Below are positions 1 to 5,693 of a stretch of 18,645 nucleotides of DNA, one piece after another. The notes beneath the pieces are model-generated. The model was not told the origin of the DNA, ran no database searches, and saw nothing but the letters and a program-made list of their open reading frames with translations. Every line of letters begins with the position of its first letter. Within the stretch, counting starts at the first letter, position 1. The DNA lies in assembly GCA_035938265.1 (NCBI GenBank), contig DASZHA010000076.1, positions 1 through 18,645 of the forward strand, in the 5' to 3' direction. This stretch comes from DASZHA01 sp035938265 (GTDB lineage Bacteria > Chloroflexota > Dormibacteria > DASZGP01). The position numbers were made by a program, and so were the translations under genes.

Positions 1-606
1 GGAGAGTCCAATCCGCTGCGGCCCGACCCTGGTCAAATCGCCCAGCCGTTCGAGGCTCAGGGCCAGGTGTGCGCCACGCTTGGTCGCGGCCATGGAATGG
101 ATCTCGTCGACGATGACGTAGCGGACGGTGGCCAGAACCTCCCGCGCCTGGCTGGTCAGCATCAGGAAGAGCGACTCGGGCGTCGTGATGAGGATGTCGG
201 GCGGGTGGCGCTCGATGCGGCGGCGGTCAGCGGGCGAGGTGTCGCCAGTGCGGATGGCCGACGTGATCTCGGGGATGGGCGCCTCCATCTGCCGAGCCTC
301 CAGCGCCATCCCCGCGAGCGGCGCCCGCAGGTTGCGCTCGATGTCGACCGCCAGCGCTTTAAGCGGCGAGATGTAGAGCACCCGGCAGCGTTCGCGCTCA
401 GGCGGTGGTGGCTCCTGCGCGAGGCGGTCGAGGCAGTAGAAGAAGGCAGCCAAAGTCTTGCCACTGCCGGTCGGCGCCGACATCAGGGTGTGCTTGCCGG
501 CGGCGATGGCGCGCCAGCCCTGCTCCTGGACCAGGGTCGGGGCCTCGAAGGCGCCCGCAAACCAACGTCGCGAGACCGGTGAGAAGAGGTCGAGCACGTT
601 GGACAT
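1..606 (-). CDS. Lhr-like DEAD/DEAH-box helicase, N-terminal part (cut by window edge)
   Basis: Reading the minus strand from an ATG at 606 gives 202 open codons running off the left edge. The translation has the superfamily 2 helicase motifs in order: a Q-motif-like FEAPTLVQEQGW, Walker A APTGSGKT, motif Ia SPLKAL, a TTPESL block, and motif II DEIH in VIVDEIHSMAATKRG. The DEIH box followed by HS(M) and KRGAHL is typical of the Lhr family (large helicase-related, DNA/RNA unwinding linked to repair), so Lhr is preferred over RecQ or RNA helicases. The start is ambiguous. GGAGG (611-607) touches the ATG at 606 and is too close to serve it, but it sits 9 nt before an in-frame GTG at 597; alternatively the ATG at 606 is leaderless from a TAGACT -10 box at 618-613. 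The remainder of the helicase lies outside the window. Divergent from the hydrolase gene. Confidence 0.9.
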   Translation of the reverse strand, partial: MSNVLDLFSPVSRRWFAGAFEAPTLVQEQGWRAIAAGKHTLMSAPTGSGKTLAAFFYCLDRLAQEPPPPERERCRVLYISPLKALAVDIERNLRAPLAGMALEARQMEAPIPEITSAIRTGDTSPADRRRIERHPPDILITTPESLFLMLTSQAREVLATVRYVIVDEIHSMAATKRGAHLALSLERLGDLTRVGPQRIGLS

Positions 607-612
607 CCTCCG

Positions 613-642
613 AGTCTAAGAGTGCGCTACGATCCGACGGCA
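613..642 (-). promoter_or_regulatory. Predicted promoter of the Lhr-like helicase
   Basis: On the minus strand, TTGCCG (642-637, 4 of 6 to TTGACA), an 18-nt spacer and TAGACT (618-613, TAnnnT type) precede the ATG at 606 by 6 nt. Transcription would start at or beside the ATG, giving a leaderless mRNA. The element overlaps the putative -10 of the divergent hydrolase. Prediction by eye only. Confidence 0.4.
628..633 (+). promoter_or_regulatory. Putative -10 box of the hydrolase gene
   Basis: TACGAT ends 9 nt before the ATG at 643, the spacing expected for a leaderless transcript. No convincing -35 hexamer lies at 16-18 nt upstream. The same hexamer TACGAT occurs upstream of the minus-strand membrane-protein gene at 1993-1988. 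Confidence 0.3.
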
Positions 643-1575
643 ATGGACCGGAGGGCAGCACGCCGGACAGCCAGGATGCCGCACGTGGAAGGCGTCAGCC
701 ATCGCTACGTCGAGGCCGGCGACCTCCTCATGCACGTGGCCGAGGCCGGCAGCGGCCCGGTCATGGTCCTTCTCCACGGCTGGCCGCAGCACTGGTACGA
801 GTGGCGCCATCTCATTCCGCAGCTGGCCAAGCACCGGCGCCTGGTGATGCCCGACCTCCGCGGCTTCGGCTGGAGTGAGGCGCCACCGGGTGGATACAAG
901 AAGGAGGAGATGGCGGCCGACGTCGCCAGCGCCCTCGATGCCCTGGAGATCGAGGAGTACGAGCTCGTCGGTCACGATTGGGGCGCGTACATCGGCTTCC
1001 TGCTCGCGCTGCGCGAGCCTCAGCGGGTGAAGCGCTACCTGGCGATGTCGATGACGCCACCCTGGGTCGATGGCGCCGCCCTGCGGCCCTACTTCTACCG
1101 GCTCGGCTACATGGCCATACTCGACAAGCCGGTGCTCAGCCCGCTGGCGCTACAGCGCCTGCCGGGGATGGTGCGCCTGTTTCTGACGTTCGGGACGGTC
1201 AGGCGCAGCACCTGGACCCGCGCGGAACAGGACGCCTTTGCCGAGCGCGTCCGCGAGCCGGCTCGGGCGGCGGCGTCGAGCGCGCTCTACCGCGCCTTCA
1301 CCCTGGGTGAGGGCATCGCCCAAGCCCGGGGCCGCTACGACAACGACCGCCTGACCGTGCCCACGCGCCTCATCGTCGGCGACCACGACGTCCTCCCCGC
1401 TTCGGTCTTCACCGGCTGGGAGCCGCACGCCGACGACATGCACTTCAAGTCCATTGTCGGGGCGGGGCATTACATCGTCGACGAGCAGCCCGAAGTCGTG
1501 CTTGACAACATCCTCGAGTTCTTCGACATCAAACAAAAACGGGCGGCCCCAAGGACCGCCCGTTCGTCGAAGTAA
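643..1575 (+). CDS. Alpha/beta hydrolase, epoxide hydrolase-like
   Basis: A 310-residue alpha/beta-hydrolase-fold protein. From the 643 start, the HGWPQ oxyanion motif is at 45-49, the nucleophile elbow G-H-D-W-G puts Asp112 as nucleophile, GDHDV (about 246-250) supplies the acid and GAGH gives His276. An Asp nucleophile in GHDWG together with HGWPQHWYEW is characteristic of epoxide hydrolases and haloalkane dehalogenases rather than Ser esterases. The cap has tyrosines (PYFYRLGY, 149-156) that could polarise an epoxide oxygen. Substrate unknown. Start options are GTG 622, ATG 643 (leaderless from TACGAT) and ATG 676; homologues usually begin near MPHVEGV, which fits 676. No Shine-Dalgarno decides it. 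The C-terminal tail KQKRAAPRTARSSK is basic and coincides with the opposite-strand terminator, so it is probably not functional protein sequence. Cytoplasmic. Confidence 0.9.
   Translation: MDRRAARRTARMPHVEGVSHRYVEAGDLLMHVAEAGSGPVMVLLHGWPQHWYEWRHLIPQLAKHRRLVMPDLRGFGWSEAPPGGYKKEEMAADVASALDALEIEEYELVGHDWGAYIGFLLALREPQRVKRYLAMSMTPPWVDGAALRPYFYRLGYMAILDKPVLSPLALQRLPGMVRLFLTFGTVRRSTWTRAEQDAFAERVREPARAAASSALYRAFTLGEGIAQARGRYDNDRLTVPTRLIVGDHDVLPASVFTGWEPHADDMHFKSIVGAGHYIVDEQPEVVLDNILEFFDIKQKRAAPRTARSSK
1531..1563 (-). terminator. Rho-independent terminator for the minus-strand membrane-protein gene
   Basis: Perfect 8-bp stem ACGGGCGG (1539-1546) / CCGCCCGT (1556-1563) with a 9-nt loop. Read on the minus strand it is followed by TTTTTGTTT (1538-1531), a proper U tract. 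It lies 18 nt past the stop of the 1582-1959 gene and entirely inside the last codons of the convergent hydrolase gene. On the plus strand it lacks a U tract. Confidence 0.8.
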
Positions 1576-1581
1576 CCAGGC

Positions 1582-1959
1582 TCAGGCCGGGCTGACCTCC
1601 ATCGCGCTGGAGCGCGGGTAGCAGACGAGGTAGCCGGCGAGGAAGAGAACCGACAGGAGCAGGCCGACCGGCGACAGCCGGATGCCGAAGCCCTGGCTCC
1701 ACCAGACCGCGCCCATCAAGAGGGTCAGGGCGTTGTACATGATCGCCAGGTTGACCCAGGCGCGCGTTGGCGTCCGGAAGTTGAGAATAAAGGCGGCGCC
1801 CAGTACCACGGCAGCGACCGATGCGTCGGTCCCCACCATGACGTCAAGGGGAAGGATCGAGGTGGCGCCGACAGCGACGAGGATCGCGCCGACGATGATC
1901 AGCGCGCCCTGGAACGCCAGGAGCACGCCGAGGATGGCTTTCTTGTGTTCGCTTTTCAC
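1582..1959 (-). CDS. Small four-helix membrane protein, function unknown
   Basis: A 125-residue protein with four predicted transmembrane helices (about 8-30, 40-62, 67-87, 95-115), a short basic N-terminus (KSEHKK) and a short tail. I recognise no catalytic motif; it resembles many uncharacterised small actinobacterial/Chloroflexota membrane proteins. The start is GTG at 1959 because AAAGGAGGCC (GGAGG at 1970-1966) lies 6 nt upstream, a near-ideal ribosome-binding site. A longer in-frame reading to 1989 would place that site inside the gene. A TACGAT -10-like box sits at 1993-1988. Divergent from the htrA-like gene and convergent with the hydrolase. Confidence 0.75.
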   Translation of the reverse strand: MKSEHKKAILGVLLAFQGALIIVGAILVAVGATSILPLDVMVGTDASVAAVVLGAAFILNFRTPTRAWVNLAIMYNALTLLMGAVWWSQGFGIRLSPVGLLLSVLFLAGYLVCYPRSSAMEVSPA

Positions 1960-1987
1960 GGATGGCCTCCTTTCCCCTCTTGGCTGC

Positions 1988-1993
1988 ATCGTA
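1988..1993 (-). promoter_or_regulatory. Putative -10 box for the membrane-protein gene
   Basis: TACGAT on the minus strand (1993-1988) would start transcription near 1981, giving a leader of about 22 nt that includes the strong GGAGG. No good -35 match was found at the usual distance. Confidence 0.3.
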
Positions 1994-2021
1994 GGCTGCT
2001 CGGATCGGGGATGGATCCGGT

Positions 2022-2037
2022 TGTTACAAAGTGTTAA
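2022..2037 (+). promoter_or_regulatory. 10-bp-period direct repeat, candidate response-regulator site
   Basis: TGTTAC (2022-2027), AAAG, TGTTAA (2032-2037): two TGTTA half-sites in the same orientation, one helical turn apart, in an A/T-rich patch within otherwise GC-rich DNA. On the other strand this reads TTAACA-N4-GTAACA. Such spacing is typical of OmpR/PhoB-family regulators (PhoP and MtrA boxes). It lies between the divergent membrane-protein and htrA-like genes and could control either. Confidence 0.35.
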
Positions 2038-2132
2038 CCCCCGACCCGCATGGTTTGGTTACGCGAGAGACCGAACGGGAATAAGGCCGAGCGAGATCAG
2101 ATTCAGTTCGGAAAAGAGGAGAAATCTGACCC

Positions 2133-3143
2133 ATGATCCGCCTGCTCGAATCCAATATCGACACACTCACAGTTGGGAGCGCGACCCCCGTAACCGAGTC
2201 TGCCGCCCTCGACGCCTACTCCAGCGTGGTCACCTTCGTGGCGGAGAAGCTCTCGCCGTCCGTCGCCAGCTTGCGCGTCAACCATCGCGGTCGAGGCGGC
2301 CGATCCGCCGGCGGCAGCGGCTCCGGCATCGTCATCAGCGCCGACGGCTACATCCTGACCTCGGCCCACGTCGTCGCCGAGAGCGAGGGCGGCAACGCCA
2401 CCTTCATCGACGGCCGCGAGCTGAACTTCACCCCGGTGGGCACCGACCGGTTCTCTGACCTGGCCGTCATCCGGGTCACGGCTACCGACCTGGTGCCCGC
2501 CGAGCTGGGTGACGCCGACCACCTCCGTGTGGGCCAGCTGGTGGTGGCCATCGGCAACCCCATGGGCTTCGCCGGCTCCGTGACCGCCGGCGTGGTCTCC
2601 GCCGTGGGCAGATCGCTGACCACCGGCGACGGCAACATGAGCCGCATGGTTGAGAACGTAATCCAGACCGATGCCTCGCTCAACCCGGGCAACTCCGGGG
2701 GCGCGCTGGCAGACTGGCGCGGTGCCGTTATCGGCGTCAATACCGCGGTGGCCGGCGTGGGGTTGGGGTTGGCAGTCCCGGTCAACCCCACCACCGCCGG
2801 CATCATCTCCTCGCTGATCACGCAGGGACGCGTGCGTCGCGGCTACCTGGGCATCGCCGGCGCGCCCCGACCCCTGACCCCACGCTTCGCGGAACGCACC
2901 GGCCATAAGAGCGGGCTCAATGTCGTCGAGGTTGTCACCGGCAGCCCCGCGGCAGCCGCCGGCCTCCGCCAGGGTGACGTCATCACCGAGGTCAACTCCA
3001 CCCCGGTCAGCGATGCCGGGGACCTGCAGCGCGTCCTGGTGGAGGACACCATTGGCAAGTCGATGAAGCTGGCCGTCATCCGCGGCAACGAGCAGCTCGA
3101 CGTCTACGTCGTGCCCCTGGAGCTGGGGGTGACCACGGTCTAG
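2133..3143 (+). CDS. HtrA/DegP-like trypsin-fold serine protease with one PDZ domain
   Basis: A 336-residue S1C protease. The catalytic triad is visible: His79 (TSAHVV), Asp109 (FSDLAVI) and Ser188 (NPGNSGGAL). GSGIVIS near 63-69 opens the protease domain (about 38-228). A single PDZ domain follows (about 235-330), with the YLGI carboxylate-binding loop at 238-241 and GLRQGDVI at 277-284. HtrA enzymes degrade or refold damaged proteins and are normally exported or membrane-anchored. Here the N-terminal about 60 residues contain neither a hydrophobic signal nor a transmembrane helix, so the protein looks cytoplasmic. SD-like AGAGGAG at 2115-2121 lies 11 nt before the ATG. Monocistronic: a hairpin follows the stop and the next gene has its own riboswitch. 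Confidence 0.93.
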   Translation: MIRLLESNIDTLTVGSATPVTESAALDAYSSVVTFVAEKLSPSVASLRVNHRGRGGRSAGGSGSGIVISADGYILTSAHVVAESEGGNATFIDGRELNFTPVGTDRFSDLAVIRVTATDLVPAELGDADHLRVGQLVVAIGNPMGFAGSVTAGVVSAVGRSLTTGDGNMSRMVENVIQTDASLNPGNSGGALADWRGAVIGVNTAVAGVGLGLAVPVNPTTAGIISSLITQGRVRRGYLGIAGAPRPLTPRFAERTGHKSGLNVVEVVTGSPAAAAGLRQGDVITEVNSTPVSDAGDLQRVLVEDTIGKSMKLAVIRGNEQLDVYVVPLELGVTTV

Positions 3144-3149
3144 TCCGTG

Positions 3150-3170
3150 CCCGCACGCCGTCCGTGCGGG
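3150..3170 (+). terminator. Hairpin after the htrA-like gene
   Basis: Perfect 8-bp stem CCCGCACG (3150-3157) / CGTGCGGG (3163-3170) with a 5-nt loop, 6 nt past the stop. No U tract follows, so termination would be weak or factor-assisted. A second perfect stem-loop, CGGCGATG-TAG-CATCGCCG (3180-3198), follows just before the riboswitch. Confidence 0.4.
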
Positions 3171-3187
3171 CCGCTGCCCCGGCGATG

Positions 3188-3193
3188 TAGCAT
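3188..3193 (+). promoter_or_regulatory. Putative -10 box of the thiamine operon
   Basis: TAGCAT lies in the loop and arm of the 3180-3198 inverted repeat and would start transcription at about 3200, exactly at the first base of riboswitch stem P1. No clear -35 is seen. The inverted repeat around it could be an operator. Confidence 0.3.
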
Positions 3194-3200
3194 CGCCGTG

Positions 3201-3299
3201 TTCCGAAGGGGAGCGACCGGTTTCAGCGCCGGAAGCTGAGAGGCTGCCTCGCAGCGACCCTTTGAACCTGACCAGACAATGCTGGCGTAGGAATCGGAA
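3201..3299 (+). promoter_or_regulatory. TPP riboswitch (THI element)
   Basis: Carries the conserved thi-box blocks in order: GGGGAGC (3208-3214), GCTGAGAGG (3235-3243), ACCCTTTGAACCTGA (3257-3271), TGCTGGCGTAGGAA (3280-3293). Stem P1 is TTCCGA (3201-3206) paired with TCGGAA (3294-3299). P1 ends 2 nt before the ATG of the permease gene. The only SD-like sequence, AGGA (3289-3292), belongs to the aptamer core. Thiamine pyrophosphate binding should therefore block ribosome access directly; there is no space for a separate terminator or anti-terminator. Confidence 0.96.
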
Positions 3300-3301
3300 A
3301 C

Positions 3302-4753
3302 ATGAGCAAAGCCGTTCAGGACCCGGCCGCCTCAGCGGAGGCGCTGCTGCTGCCGGCATCGGCCAATGACGAATTCCTCCGCGTGGAGCTGCGCGGACTC
3401 GAACCGGTACCCGACGAGACCCGGCGTGGGCACCCGCGCGAGCTCTTTTTCATCTGGGCCGCGGCGCTGGCGGACTTCTTCTCCTTCCTCGCGGGGGCGC
3501 TCCTGATCAACCTCGGCCTGGGCGTCTGGGACGCCATCCTGGTCCTTGGCCTGGGCGCCGTCGCCGGCGGCATCCTCATCGGGCCCCTCAGCGTTACCGG
3601 CGTCCGCACCGGGGTACCCCAGATCATGTACTCCCGGATCGCTTTCGGCCGACGTGGCGCGGCCATTGGGGGCCTGCTCACGATGGTCATCGCGGTCGGC
3701 TGGTTCAGCTACGACTGTGCCATCGCCGTCTACACCGCCAGGGCGCTGCCGGTCTTCGGTTCGGGCCCGCCGAGCTGGGCGGTGGGCTTGATGGTGGTGG
3801 CGATGGTGCTGGGCTGCATCCTGGTGGCCTTCTTCGGCCACCGCACCATCACCATCGTGCAGACCGTGCAGGCGCCGCTGTTCATCGCGCTGTGCGCGGT
3901 GGTGGCGGTGGTGCTGGCGCCAAAGTTCAACATCGGACTGGCCAGCGCCCTCGACCCTGCGACACACCTCTCGGTGGCCCTGCTCGGCTTCACCGCGACC
4001 TTCGCGCTGATCATCTCCTGGGCGACTTATGCCGGCGATTACTCCCGCTACCTGCCGCGCAAAACCGGCGCCATCGCCGTCAGCGTCTGGGCCGGCGCCG
4101 GAGGCGTGGTCACGCTCGTCATCTGCGGCGCGCTGGGCGCCCTGGTGCAGACCATCGACCCCACCCAGCAGAACCCCGCCCTGCTGATCGTGCCCAACCT
4201 GCCCACGGCACTGGCCTGGGTCTTCGTCGCCTTCATCGTTATTGCCGAGATGAGCAGCAACTACCTCAACATCTACACCGCAGCTCTCAGCGGGCTGGCC
4301 ATCGGCATTCCCCTCAAGCGCTGGTGGGCGGTGGCGATCTTCGGGATGGTCGGCGGCGCCATCGCCCTGGTGATCGTGTTCCTTGGCGACTTCCTGAAGG
4401 TCTACCTCAACTTCCTGACGGTGACATACGTCTGGTTCCCGGCGTGGTGCATCGTGGTGCTGGTCGACTTCTGGCGACGGCGGGGGACGCTTAACCTGGA
4501 CGAGATCACCCGTCGGCCGGCGTCGTGGCGGGAATCGATACGGTGGCCGGCGCTGACCGCGTTCGCCGTCGGCACCGCTGCCACCCTGCTCTTCTACAGC
4601 AACCAACCCTTCTTCCAGGGATGGCTGGCAAGGGCCTTCTTCCACGACCAGCCAGCCGATGTCAGCAGCGTCGTCGGCGTCATCACCAGCCTGGTGCTGT
4701 TCGTCGTGCTGCTCTGGTTGAGCCGCCGCCAGAGGCCGGCGGCGGCGCGATGA
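3302..4753 (+). CDS. NCS1-family permease, predicted thiamine-precursor (hydroxymethylpyrimidine) transporter
   Basis: A 483-residue integral membrane protein with about 12 predicted helices after a hydrophilic N-terminus of about 45 residues. PRELFFIWAAALADF, the GVPQIMYSRIAFGRRG loop and GWFSYDCAIAVY are hallmarks of the nucleobase:cation symporter-1 family (cytosine/purine/allantoin/thiamine permeases). Family resemblance alone leaves the substrate open. The TPP riboswitch immediately upstream and thiD fused to its stop codon argue for uptake of the pyrimidine precursor of thiamine (HMP or similar), as proposed for CytX and related permeases. The start ATG is fixed by the riboswitch: AGGA of the aptamer lies 9 nt upstream. 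Stop and the thiD start overlap as ATGA, indicating translational coupling. Confidence 0.88.
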   Translation: MSKAVQDPAASAEALLLPASANDEFLRVELRGLEPVPDETRRGHPRELFFIWAAALADFFSFLAGALLINLGLGVWDAILVLGLGAVAGGILIGPLSVTGVRTGVPQIMYSRIAFGRRGAAIGGLLTMVIAVGWFSYDCAIAVYTARALPVFGSGPPSWAVGLMVVAMVLGCILVAFFGHRTITIVQTVQAPLFIALCAVVAVVLAPKFNIGLASALDPATHLSVALLGFTATFALIISWATYAGDYSRYLPRKTGAIAVSVWAGAGGVVTLVICGALGALVQTIDPTQQNPALLIVPNLPTALAWVFVAFIVIAEMSSNYLNIYTAALSGLAIGIPLKRWWAVAIFGMVGGAIALVIVFLGDFLKVYLNFLTVTYVWFPAWCIVVLVDFWRRRGTLNLDEITRRPASWRESIRWPALTAFAVGTAATLLFYSNQPFFQGWLARAFFHDQPADVSSVVGVITSLVLFVVLLWLSRRQRPAAAR

Positions 4754-5607
4754 CCGTGCCCGTCGCGGCCACCATCGCCGGCAGCGATTCCGGCGGCGGC
4801 GCCGGGATCCAGGCCGACCTCAAGACATTTGCCGCCCTCGGCGTCTATGGGGCCAGCGCCATCGTCGCCCTCACGGCGCAGAACACCGTGGGCGTCAGGG
4901 GGGTGCAGACCGCCTCGTTGGAGATGGTGGCTCTGCAGATCGACGCCATCGCCGAGGACCTCTCCCCCGACGCCTGGAAGACGGGGATGCTGGCCAGCAC
5001 CGACATCATCGACATCGTCGTCGCGCGGCTGCGTCACCACCGGGCGCGGAACCTGGTTGTCGACCCCGTGATGGTGGCGAAGTCGGGGGACCGGCTGCTG
5101 GACGTCGAGGCGGTGGGCGCCCTGGTACAGCGGCTCCTGCCGCTGGCATTGGTGCTGACCCCCAACCTGCCCGAAGCCGCCGCCATGACCGGCCTGACGA
5201 TCGACTCCCCCAGCGACGCGCGTCGCGCCGCCCGCGAGCTGGCCGAGCTGGGGCCGCGGCTGGTGGTGGTCAAGGGCGGACACGCCGGCACCGACCCCGT
5301 GGTGGACGTCGTCTACGACGCCAACAGCAAGGAGTGGACCGAGCTCCGCAACGAGCGGGTCCGGGGCCACAATACGCACGGCACGGGGTGCACATTCAGC
5401 GCCGCAATTGCCGCCAACCTGGCGCGCGGCGCCGACCCACTGGAGGCTGTAAACCGCGCGCGTCAGTACCTGCAGGCGGCGCTGCGCTGGGCCCCCGGCA
5501 TAGGGTCGGGCCACGGACCGCTCGGCCACATGGGGCCGCAAGGGAATGCCCCCGCCGAACGTTACATGGTGACGGACGATGCCACCTCCGGTAAAGTGGA
5601 TAGCTGA
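4750..5607 (+). CDS. thiD: Hydroxymethylpyrimidine/phosphomethylpyrimidine kinase ThiD
   Basis: A 285-residue ribokinase-fold enzyme that phosphorylates HMP to HMP-P and HMP-PP for thiamine synthesis or salvage. Diagnostic stretches are IAGSDSGGGAGIQADLKTF near the N-terminus (pyrimidine site), WKTGML, VVDPVMVAKSGDRLL, LTPNLPEA and the anion-hole/catalytic motif NTHGTGCTFSAAIAA, followed by GHGPLGH near the C-terminus. Length is slightly above the usual 260-275 because of a hydrophilic tail of about 25 residues. It overlaps the permease gene by 4 nt and shares its TPP-riboswitch control, so imported pyrimidine would be trapped by phosphorylation. No other thi genes are in the window. Confidence 0.96.
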   Translation: MTVPVAATIAGSDSGGGAGIQADLKTFAALGVYGASAIVALTAQNTVGVRGVQTASLEMVALQIDAIAEDLSPDAWKTGMLASTDIIDIVVARLRHHRARNLVVDPVMVAKSGDRLLDVEAVGALVQRLLPLALVLTPNLPEAAAMTGLTIDSPSDARRAARELAELGPRLVVVKGGHAGTDPVVDVVYDANSKEWTELRNERVRGHNTHGTGCTFSAAIAANLARGADPLEAVNRARQYLQAALRWAPGIGSGHGPLGHMGPQGNAPAERYMVTDDATSGKVDS

Positions 5608-5693
5608 AAGCCACCGGCCAGCGGGAGCCGGTTGCGACACTCGCCGCTGAGCGGGGCCGCGGGAGGTCAAGGATCAAGACCCTGAGGCGACAG

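Noticed and set aside
3180..3198. 8-bp stem CGGCGATG-TAG-CATCGCCG as a separate terminator before the riboswitch.
   Set aside because: No U tract, and it overlaps the probable -10 of the thiamine operon, so a promoter or operator role is at least as likely.
3332..4645. Long minus-strand open frame (437 codons) opposite the NCS1 permease.
   Set aside because: Its composition (Asp/Gly/His/Arg-rich, no domain) is typical of a shadow frame in GC-rich DNA; the plus strand carries the clear permease.
5608..5693. Possible c-di-AMP (ydaO) riboswitch before the M23 peptidase gene, because GAGCGGGGCCG resembles its opening and such riboswitches often precede cell-wall hydrolases.
   Set aside because: The remaining conserved blocks are missing and only about 40 nt remain before the ATG. 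Only short GC hairpins are visible.
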